A stretch of DNA of 64,000 nt, taken from NCBI GenBank assembly GCA_016169945.1, contig JADLSH010000110.1, positions 124,001 through 188,000 of the forward strand, read 5' to 3'. Of this stretch, positions 44,357-53,591 are shown in pieces. The first letter of the stretch is position 1, and every line of letters begins with the position of its first letter. The notes under the pieces were generated by a model. The model was not told the DNA's origin and did not search any database. It was given only the letters and a program-made list of their open reading frames with translations. This stretch comes from Trachythela sp. YZ-2020 (lineage: Eukaryota; Cnidaria; Anthozoa; Malacalcyonacea; Clavulariidae). The translations under genes were made by a program, and so were the position numbers.

Positions 44357-45050
44357 GTAGCTACCATCTTCGACCAAAAAACTGTTGCCGTTGGCAACTT
44401 CAACATAGATATTTATACAGGGGGCAAAAAAATTATAGTACAGCACGGCTGATTACACGAAAGTATATCAAAACGGTACTTTATTCTAGAATAATATTGC
44501 TGGTAACTTACGTTAACGTTGAACATCATGGCTAGTCGATCGGCGGTAACGTACGTGGCGCTAAAAAATTGTATAAATCACGTACTACATTCCCAGGGAC
44601 ACGACGTTTATTTCAGTTGGAAGTGGCAAATGAACTCAAATGATTTAAAAGTTATTATAAAAACCGCTATTACATGCAAGTTGTGAAGACGAAATTGGGT
44701 TGCAAAAGCATAACTTAAACAATGAAAAACGGAAAATGCTACAATAATTTAACATCCGTACTATTTCCCGAAGCACAAAAATGTACACAAAATAGTTCCT
44801 GTCCTTTGGTTTTCCGTACACGGAAAAGCGACATTCGGATTTTCAGTCGACATAGATTTTTAGTCGTTTTTCGCAGAAAAGAGAATTCGGATTTCACTCG
44901 ACTTGAAGCATTTTAATCTGTAATTTCCTTTCTTGGAAAACGGTTGTTCGAAATGACGCATGTACCCACCTAACTATTGCGAATTTTGAAATTATCGTTT
45001 GGAATATTTTTTGCTTGTATTCAAGACTTGTAATTTCTATCTTTTTTTAG
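44172..45050. other. Intergenic or intronic sequence with an AAT microsatellite
   Basis: About 12 AAT units lie at 44319-44355. The remainder has no recognised gene. I looked here for upstream actin exons and found none. The last 20 bases form the pyrimidine tract and AG acceptor of the actin exon. Confidence 0.5.
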
Positions 45051-45514
45051 ATCATGTTTGAGACGTTCAACACCCCAGCTATGTATGTGGCCTCTCAGGC
45101 TGCGTTGTCTCTGTATTCTCTTGGTCGTGACACAGGAATTGCGTTCGAAAGTGGTGATAGTGTCTCGTATACTGTACCATGCTACGAAGGTTATGCCTTG
45201 CCTCATGCCATCTTTCGTCTTCCTGTCGCTGGCAGTGATTTTACCGATTACCTTATGAAAATCTTGACGGAGAGAGGTTACTCATTCACCACAGCTGCTG
45301 AAAGGGATATTGTCTGTGACATCAAGGAAAAATTGGCCTATGTTGCATTGGACTTTGAACGAGAAATGGAGACAGCCGCAACCAGTTCTAGTTTGGAGAA
45401 AGCCTACGAGCTCCCTGATGGTCAAGTTATCACCATCGGCAACGAGCGATTCCGATGCCCTGAAGCATTCTTCCAGCAATCATTCCGTGGAATGGACCAC
45501 AACAAGCATATCAG
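45051..45514 (+). CDS. Divergent actin, internal exon
   Basis: Actin is the ATP-binding filament protein of the cytoskeleton. This 464-bp exon is bounded by a good acceptor (CTTTTTTTAG) and donor (CAG/GTAACA). It covers about residues 122-275 of the usual 375: [57 protein letters not shown], then [20 protein letters not shown] and RFRCPEAFF. The frame is open throughout. It is divergent: the nucleotide loop reads FESGDSVSY where actins have MDSGDGVTH (Asp154 to Glu, Gly to Ser). No exon for the N- or C-terminal parts was found nearby, so it may be a duplicated gene fragment. Confidence 0.85.
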
Positions 45515-46610
45515 GTAACAGAACGCTATTCTAACACTGATACTATTTTAATAATATAGCATTGTATATAGATACGCAGTGTGTACTGACAGACTACACT
45601 GTCTTGTACTATCGCAAAATATAGTTATTTTGTTGACGCAAAACTAACATATTAGACGCGATATTAGTGAATTCAAGGACACTGTCAGGTTGTGCAATCC
45701 ATCTATGACTTTGTCTCCTGCGGTGTATGTTCGGTTCGTTTGAGATTCCGATAGATATTAATTTATAGAAGTCAAATCAACAAGAATTTATCATAGTTTA
45801 ATACAGAATGATTTTCCACCACCGTGGAATATTTAAGGATTATTTTGAAGCACTTATAACAAACAAACACGTAAACAGCGTTGTTATTGGTATTCAATAT
45901 CCTACGGTTAACAGACGTTGTGTGAGACTATATTTGTGTCACAATTTCGTTCGTAATTTCGTGTTTAAATCTATGGTTTAAACGCGCAAACGTCTTGTGA
46001 GTAATTTTTAGTGCAAAGTTTCACTTTGCAACTATTGTGATTACAGAGCAAAAATTCACACAAGTGACTCAGATATACATAGATTGCAATTGATATTCTT
46101 TATTGGGTTATATATAATTCAAGCGCTTATTATTTTTTCAAACATTGAGACATTATTTTTAGCCACAGTTGCGCGTTTCATATTGTTTTTCTGTACTATA
46201 GCTATGTTTAATCGAAACGTTGGAAAACGGGCGGCTTAATCGGCCCAATAATATATTTGATATCTCAATGAATCTTCCCTTCGTCAATGACGATTCGGGC
46301 GATTGCACCCCCCGTAACACGAATTTTTGTGAGAACTGCAAATCAATGTGCTTAAATAAACATGGCGACATATGAGTGTGTACCGAAAATTGAGAACAAT
46401 TTTTGGACGAGAAATTTAGGATTGGCATATATTATTTGGGCTGCATTTGTAACGATATTCTATTTCAGTGTACGACTATGCTCAATCTGAGGCACGAGTT
46501 TCGCAAAAACAATGTTAATATTGATGTTGACGATTGGAAAATATACAAAAAAACCTTTGTCAAAGGTCTTCATGGTATTGTTCTTCAATGTCGAAAATGT
46601 TGTGTGTGAT
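45515..46610. other. Sequence downstream of the actin exon, no recognised gene
   Basis: I looked for the next actin exon (the GIHETTYNSIMK region) and did not find it. A frame after a possible acceptor (46469, TATTTCAG) reads NLRHEFRKNNVNIDVDDWKI, which is not actin and which I do not recognise. Confidence 0.4.
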
Positions 46611-46614
46611 ATTT

Positions 46615-46745
46615 TTCGAGATTATGCAATGTCGCGTGTCGCGGGTATTTTTCGCGGGTTGCGGTTTTTTGTCACGGGTATTTTTCGCGGCTCGCGGGTT
46701 TTGTTGCGGGTTTTCCGCGGGACCCAGATCCCGTAGTTTGTTCCC
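46615..46745. repeat. CGCGGG-rich imperfect repeat
   Basis: The phrase CGGGTATTTTTCGCGG and related CGCGGGTT units recur within about 120 bp, giving a local GC island in AT-rich DNA. It is non-coding as far as can be seen. Confidence 0.6.
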
Positions 46746-47039
46746 GGGGAATGAAATTTAACAGTAATACAGCAACAAAAAGCAATACGGAGAGCGGTGT
46801 TTTGGAACACCGATAATTCACAAATATCAGACCAGTTTTTTGAATTATATAATAAGAATTATATTATTATTATTAAAATGGTTGGAACTTCCTATCTATG
46901 CGACCCTTAGCAACGTGCTATTTCCACAAAACAAATTTGGTCCGAATATTATTCTCCCTTCAACAAAATTTGTCCAGTGTCACACTGTCTCCCGGTCAGC
47001 TCTAAAATCTTCGCCAAACGAAGATATTAAAAATCTATG
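46746..47039. other. No recognised feature
   Basis: About 300 bp of AT-rich DNA with a short ATT run near 46860. It may be part of the LINE 5' region that follows. Confidence 0.3.
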
Positions 47040-47536
47040 GACAATCACGAGCACCAGCCAGAAAATCGAATAGGATATTTAGTACAAAAACTCAAAAGAT
47101 GTCCTTAAAGTGGTTAGAAAAGAGAATGAAGAACGACTTCAAAACCACCTCATCTCGCAATATCATTAAACATTCAACACCAACATTCAACTCTTTATGG
47201 TCATCCGTTCAAGGCAAAAACATATTTAACTTTACCATCCGGAATATCCATGGCCATAACATACTTTGGACACGAAAAACCTATCAATATGGGGACAATA
47301 TTATCATCAATATCGGATTGCTCCTTCTGCTCGTCACCTGAAACTCTGCTTCATCATAGATGATTGATATTCAACAAGGAAGCATCGCTTAAGAAACTCT
47401 GCAAATATGTCAGAAACTGATGAAACTACTTGCTGAAGCAAATTAGCAATCATTTGGAATTGAACCTAATGTCGAGCAAGAAAGTAGCGCTTCGACTATC
47501 GGCGGAATCCTGCAGACCAAGTAAACCTCAACCCTG

Positions 47537-48850
47537 TTGACGACAAAGAAGCCCAATCATTTAGTGTATCACCTGAAAGTATTCGAAATAATCAAAATAA
47601 AAACTCAAATCTATGTAACGATATCTGTCCTTGTAGCTGTAAATCAGTGGCGAACTTTAAGGGATAAAACTAGACATAGTCATTTTACAAAGCCGAATGG
47701 CGACCGAAAATACAAAGTCAAAAATAGCATACGAAGAGACGAGGAAGCTACAACTCGTACTGAAGAAAGAGCAGCACAGGAATGCTACCAACGCGTTGAT
47801 AATCCTACGCCTACGTCTAACGACCCAGGAAATTGCTGGAAAACTGTAACGAAGACAAAAAATAGAATCGAACACCAAAGTAAATCGAGTTCAAACAGCA
47901 AGCTAGGAGCAAACGCGGAAGTAAACACGTCCCAGACAGCGGCTCAAAGCAGTAACATGCCATCAAACGGCACGACCAATGACGGAGAGGCTGAGTGTAC
48001 TTGGTGTCAAAATAACTTCAGTGTCTTGGAAGATATAAATGAATCCTGTAGAATTATCGACGATATACAAGGTGTCCCGAAAAAAAGTATACCTTTTGAA
48101 ATTTTCCTATTGTAATAATTTGAGTGCCTGAGCATTATGCTGAACTCACGGAAGCGTAAAATACAGGGTGTATTGAAAAACGAGACCTTAATAAATAAAT
48201 CTGTTCTTGTTAAGTACAAGATTTTCTACTCCTGGGAATTTAAAATAGCTTCTACTGTATACTTTTATACGCACCCGTGGGTTCAGCATAGTAATAAGGC
48301 ATTCAAATTCAAACACAGGCTTCATTTCAAAAGGCATACTTTTTTTCGGGACACCCAGTACATATGAAAAGCCGAGTTGTCAGCGATGAAAGCAACAACG
48401 GCAAAAGTAGACCAGAGTCAAGGAACAAGCGTACAAAACGACAAAAACTGTAATTGTAGGAGACTCGATTGTCAAAGGTTTGCAGCGGCACAAACTTACG
48501 AAGGCAGCAAAGCAAAACGTGGATGTAAAATGTTTCCCAGGAGCAACCGTTCAGGATATGAATGATTATATATGTAAAATCGTGCTACGCCAAAAGCCGG
48601 ATACCATAACTCTGCATGTGTGGACAAACAACACCACAAATAAAGAAGCAACATCGACAGCTTATGTCAAGAGATCAACGAAATTGACCCTAATATCGAA
48701 ATAATACTGTCTGAATTGATTAACAGAGAATTTATTTTCCTTGTTAAGGAGGAAAATAAATTGTTAGAAGATTACTGTACTGCGACTAATTTAGATTTAA
48801 TTAATTACCTATCGTAATATCCTAGACAAGTCACTTAATAGATCCAAATT
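47537..48850 (+). pseudogene. LINE ORF1 with an SGNH-hydrolase-like domain
   Basis: The first frame (47537-48067) is basic and polar (KTRHSHFTKPNGDRKYKVKN, TEERAAQECYQR) and contains TWCQNNFSVLEDI. The MITE then interrupts it. After the MITE a frame reads KTVIVGDSIVKGLQRHKLTK and VDVKCFPGATVQDMNDYI, with PDTITLHVWTNN. This is the GDS and GxN pattern of SGNH/GDSL esterases, with Trp where relatives have Gly. The C-terminus reads SKLHLNRFGSSIFAKNF (48830-48880), the Asp/His-block equivalent. Esterase domains are known in ORF1 proteins of CR1-type LINEs. Several frame breaks make it a pseudogene. Confidence 0.7.
48068..48358. mobile_element. Tc1/mariner-type MITE, TA target duplication
   Basis: The ends AAGGTGTCCCGAAAAAAAG and TTTTTTTCGGGACACCC, with subterminal ATGCTGAACTCACGG arms, match the MITE at 12374-12802. 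TA flanks both sides. It lies in LINE ORF1. Skipping it brings the upstream frame back into an open downstream frame for about 30 codons. Confidence 0.88.
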
Positions 48851-48864
48851 GCATCTCAATAGGT

Positions 48865-49325
48865 TTGGATCATCTATTTTTGCCAAAAACTTTATTAGCT
48901 ATTTACATTATTTTTAGCCTAGGTAGTGCCGTTCCAAATCGTGACAGCACAATTTCCGATACTGAGCCTGAGGAGCTAAATTGCTCTATAGAGCAAAATT
49001 TTCCCCAAACAGAGAGTGAAAATAACATTAAATTTTTACAATCGCTGAAACGATTTAGAGTTCGGCACCTAAACATTGCTTCGTTAGTTAAGCATGTTGA
49101 TCAATTGAAAGTATACCTAGAAAAAGCACCACTCGATGTCCTAAGTATTAATGAAACTCGATTGGATGAAACGATTAGTACAGATACGGTCAGTATACCC
49201 GGTTACGATATGGTTGCAAGAAAAACGTAACCGGGAAGGTGGCGGTGTTATCATCGCAGTATTTTGAATGTAATTGATAGAGATGACTTAGTACCAGAGA
49301 ACGTAGAGGCTGTTTGTCTTGAAAT
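48865..49325 (+). pseudogene. LINE ORF2 start, endonuclease N-terminal part
   Basis: The frame reads RFRVRHLNIASLVKHVDQLK (catalytic Asn), PLDVLSINETRLDE (catalytic Glu) and VSIPGYDMVARK, then shifts to REGGGVIIAV. After NVEAVCLEIF the homology stops. This is the first third of an APE endonuclease of the same type as the next copy (49620-50038). Confidence 0.8.
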
Positions 49326-50038
49326 TTTTAGCATGTTCTGACCACCAACATTAAGCATGTTCTGACCACCAATGGGGTATAATTCTTAGTGACAATATTG
49401 GTAGAGATAATCTTAATCAGTATGGCTTACATCTTATTAGGACAGGATCTGCTCTGCTGGAAAAAAACATTAAGAACTTCATAACAAAAAGTTGACTTAA
49501 TGTAAATAATGTAGATTTCTTGATGCATGGATCTTTGGATGAATATATCCGGCGCATTACCAACGCATAGGCATAGCCGAGCTAGCCCTTACCCAAAACT
49601 TAAAGGCTTTTCTATCGGGCAGCTAAACGTTACTAGCTTAATAAAACACATCGAAGAACTTCGAACTTTTATTGCCAAAACATAATTTGACATATTATGC
49701 ATTAATGAGACAAGGTTAGACCAAACAATTCAAAGTCCGGAAGTCGAAATACAAGGTTACGACGGACATAGAAATGGAGGGGGAGTAGCAATTTACATAC
49801 GCAGTATTATACCATGGCCATACACTGAAAGAAAATCTTTAATTTCAGATAAAGTTGAGGCAATATGTATTGAAATTAAAAAACCGAATTCCAAACCTAT
49901 AATAATTTCAACATGGTACCAACCACCAGGATCTAGGGCTGAAATACTGGACCTATTTGAAATGTTCCTCCAGAACATTGACGGCGAAAACAAAGAAACT
50001 ATAATAACCGGTGATTTCAACCTAGATTTACTGCCTAA

Positions 50039-51155
50039 AGCTGAAGTAATACGAGCAACAAATGTGCGCGATTTTTCGCGCAACATTGTTGCGTTGCATG
50101 TTTCAGCAAGATGTTTCGCGTATTACCACCCATGCGTGCAATTTGTCACGCAACAAAATTCCTTGTTGCAAGTTGCGAAAAATTTATCTCGACCCAGGAT
50201 CTTTCAAAAAGTCGGCGCTTCATAAACAATTCTGATTGGTCAATTTCCGTAATGTTATGCAATAATACAATGTTTACAAATAAAATGTCGGCAGCTTTTA
50301 TACAGCAACATGCAATCACTTATGCAATAACTAGTGGACTATTAGTTGTTTTAGCCATAAAGATCTGAGATATATGGTGTAGGTATGTTCTTATACATTC
50401 TATGTGCTTGAAATTAACGTTTAAATGCAACCTTCCGTTCACTAAAACGTTTCCAAAAGTCTATAAAACTAATTTTTGAAATGAAATCAGATGAAAATAT
50501 ACAAATTCTCTCGTGAAATGATTTCATTTTCCTCGTCATTCCACTCCCGTTCTTCTTTCGCCTTCGCCGACTGAAATATTTCTGCTTTCATGTATGCTAA
50601 GACGTCTATAAGTTTCCATTTTGACTTTGTAAGGCTCCCGTCTTGTTCTTTTTTAATTTCCCATGCCAATGCTGTCCGGGCGCTGTGTAAAACACGTTTT
50701 AATGTGGCTGGAATAAGGTTAAACATTTCGCAAAGTTGCTCTGTTGCTTTTTGTCTTTCTTTTTTGTTTTTGTACGCTGTTTTGCTTGTGTCCCACAGGC
50801 ACGGACTCTCTTCTAATTTTTAAACAAGTTAAATTTTGTGTTTCTGATAATTTTTCATCAGCAGCAGCGGAGTTTTGTACTACTTCAACGAGGTCTTCGT
50901 CGTCTTGTTGTGTTGTCGCTCCCGAACTGTCCGCCATTTTTTCCTGAGATTTGTTGCAAAATTGCCAAAAATGTTGCGAAAAGTAGAAGTGAGTTTAACT
51001 TTTCGCTACAAGTTTCAGCAACTTGCAACACGGAAGTTTGTTGCGTGACAAATTGCACGCATGGGTGGTAATACGCGAAACATCTTGCTGAAACTTGCAA
51101 AGCAACAAAGTTGCGCGTAAAATCGCGCACATTTGTTGCTCGTATTACCGTACCT
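50039..51155. mobile_element. PIF/Harbinger-type element with ~130-bp TIRs, TAA target duplication
   Basis: Long TIRs (GTAATACGAGCAACAAATGT inward; TTTCAGCAAGATGTTTCGCG and ATTACCACCCATGCGTGCAA further in) run from both ends. TAA occurs on both sides (50036-50038, 51156-51158). Omitting the element and one TAA reconnects the LINE frame exactly. The related sequence at 13.5-14.3 kb shows this is a family. Inside, on the minus strand, is a possible gene. Confidence 0.9.
50487..50937 (-). CDS. Unknown protein in the Harbinger-type element, two frames
   Basis: The ATG at 50937 lies just inside the TIR, as a transposon gene start would. The first frame reads MADSSGATTQQDDEDLVEVV and ends in a basic stretch, QKQKRKTKSNRATLRN. 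The overlapping next frame (50726-50487) continues IPATLKRVLHSARTALAWEI, KKEQDGSLTKSKWKLIDVLA and an acidic end. A frameshift or an unrecognised intron joins them. It is neither a DDE transposase nor clearly the Myb-like Harbinger accessory protein. I cannot assign a function. Confidence 0.4.
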
Positions 51156-53591
51156 TAAGTATAATGAGTGCAGCAATATCAAACGGTTCAAATAATTATT
51201 GAATATATACCAACTATTACAGATAATATAAGATAGACCGACAAGGGTAACCGACTCAACTAAAACGCTGATTGACTTGATAATCTGCAAAATTGATGAT
51301 TGTAAGACAATAGCTTCGAGTGTTATCGACTTAGGCATAAGTTACCACAATCTTGTTTACATCTGTAGAAAGATAGGAATCCCAAAGGGGAAACCTAAAA
51401 TCGTTGAGACCAGGCAATTCAATAAATTTAATGCTAACGATTTCCAAGATGACTTGAGACGGGCTTTAGAACACCTCAAGGACTATACTGACCCCAATAC
51501 AGCCGTACGCGAATGGAATAAAATATTTCTACAAACTGCGGATATACACGCACCGCGGAGGACAAAGAAAGTTAGAAACGATCAACAACTGTGGATGACA
51601 AACGATATAAAAAAGTTGAGTTTTCACAGAGATTATCTAAAAAAGAAAGCTGTAAGGCACAATTCCCCTGCTTTTCATGATGCATGCAAAAAACTAGAAA
51701 TCAAGTTACCAAGCTCATTAAAAATGCAAAATCTGAATATTACCAGACAAATTTGGAAAAGAGTAAAAACAGTAAAGAAGCTGGGAACTTATTAACAAAT
51801 TACTTAATAAAAAGCCTAAAATAAATAATATAAGCAGCATCAAAACAGAAAACGGACATGTAACAGGCGATCAAAACATATCAAATGCATTCAACAATTT
51901 TTTTACTGAAATCGGACCCCAACTTGCGTCAAATATTCCTGCTATCGATGTAAACCCAATACAGTTCATAAATCCCTGTCCCACTGAATTTTGTTTCAAG
52001 ATGATAACAAAGGCCATCTAGATAGTACAATCAGGAAAATAAACCTGAATAAAGCACCTGGTATAGACAAAATTTCTAACAAACTTATTAGAACGGCTGG
52101 AAACGCTATCTATGACTCGGTACTACACATATTCAATCTTGCACTAAACACTGGCATTTTTCCAGACGATTTAAAAGTAGCAAAAACCATCCCAATCTAC
52201 AAGGAAGGGGCAAAAACTGAATGCGGAAATTACAGACCTATATCAGTGATTCCCGCACTTGCCAAAATTTTGAAAAACTTATGTGTGAGCAGTTAAATTC
52301 GTACATGAATATAAACAAAATCATCTGCGAACAGCAATCCGGCTTTCGTCCTAATCACTCCACAGAAACAGCCCTCTCATATTGTACTGATCAATGGCTC
52401 TCAAATATGAACGAGGGTCGAATTAACGGAGTTCTTTTCTTAGATCTCAAGAAAGCGTTTGACACGGTAGACCATACCATTCTACTGAGAAAGATTGAGC
52501 AGTACGGAATAAAAGGGACATCCTTGAACCTATTCAGATCGTAGTTAAGCAATAGGAAACAAATTTGTGTAGTCAATAACGTAAAGTCAGGGCAAAAAAC
52601 AGTCCAATACGGGGTTCCACAAGGATCTAATTTGGGCCCATTGCTATTTTCCCTCTTTTTCCTCATTGCTATTTGGGCCCATTGCTATTTTCCTCGCCAA
52701 TTTACCAAATTGCCTTAAACATACTCAAGCATCCATGTTTGCCGACGATACAAGCCTATCATGCGCAGGATTTTCTCTCGCAGAAATCGAATATAAGTTA
52801 AATTCCGACCTGTGCAATGTAAACACACGGTTCGTAGCCAACAAATTAACATTAAACATTAAGAAAACAGAATTTATGCTAATAGCCTCCAAAAGAAGAT
52901 TTAAACCAAATCCCTGGCAACATCCAAATAACAATTAATGATTCACACATTAAACTAGTCAAACAAAAGGAGGTCCTAGGAATCATAATAGACGAAGAAT
53001 TAAAATGGAAGGAACAAATCAAAGCACAATGCAAGAAACTCGCGACTGCTATTGCCCTAGTAAGAAGGGCCAAAGCATTCGTGTCTGAAAACGACCTAAA
53101 TCGTACGTACAACTCCTTAGTAGTCCCATATTTTACAACACAAATCTCGAGAAACTTTATAAGATGCAAAAAATAGCTGCTCGTGTCATTGCTAGTTCAA
53201 ACTGGGAAATACGGTCTAAAACAATCTTTAATAATTTAGGTTGGGTTCGAATTGAAAGTACTGAGAAATCTTAATGATATTCAAAGCTATGCGTGGTATT
53301 GTGCCTGAGTACATCACCAATATGTTCCAACATTACGACAATCACAATTACCAAATGTGGAGCAATAGGCGTAAGCTCACGTAACTAAACCTAATAATAA
53401 CTTCATGAAAAGAAGCTTTTCCTATCGTGGAGCCTGCGCCTGGAATAACTAGCCTAATGACATTGTCAATGGATACGAGCAGCAACTACCAATGAGTCGC
53501 TTTAAAAATGTAATTCACAATTACTTCTGTGGAACGAATCAACTGTTGACAAAGTCAATGATCGCAAAAATACCATGCCTGTGGAAATACA

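Larger units (their letters stand above)
47040..49325 (+). mobile_element. LINE copy with SGNH-type ORF1, truncated in the endonuclease
   Basis: ORF1 and the first part of ORF2 of a LINE on the plus strand. A mariner MITE (48068-48358) splits ORF1. The copy breaks off near 49325 inside the endonuclease, where part of a second, similar LINE begins. Confidence 0.75.
49590..53525 (+). pseudogene. LINE ORF2 (endonuclease, RT, thumb) with nested element and frame breaks
   Basis: Endonuclease: FSIGQLNVTSLIKHIEEL, DILCINETRLDQ, GGGVAIYIRSI, IISTWYQPPGS, then TIITGDFNLDLLP, where the nested element interrupts. After it, DRPTRVTDSTKTLIDLI continues the domain. Linker: QLWMTNDIKKLSFHRDYLKK. RT: NLNKAPGIDKISNKLIRT, NYRPISVIPALAKI, CEQQSGFRPNHSTETALSY, FLDLKKAFDTVDHTILL, YGVPQGSNLGPLLF, then a ~40-bp local duplication (52636-52695) and MFADDTSLSCA with FADD. 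The thumb (DEELKWKEQIKAQCKKLA) and a remnant SRFKNVIHNYF near 53500 complete it. Stops at 49683, 51214 and 52542, among others, make it inactive. Confidence 0.85.
49340..53580 (+). mobile_element. Second LINE copy, from the end of ORF1 to the 3' region
   Basis: It starts in the last part of ORF1 (LNQYGLHLIRTGSALLEKNI, 49415-49480), then ORF2. A 1.1-kb Harbinger-type element (50039-51155) sits in the endonuclease. The 3' end is near 53580, where another LINE begins; no tail was identified. Confidence 0.8.

Noticed and set aside
46403..46609. A further actin exon downstream of 45514
   Set aside because: The frame after the possible acceptor at 46469 shares no actin motif (no YNSIMK or YANxVLSGG).
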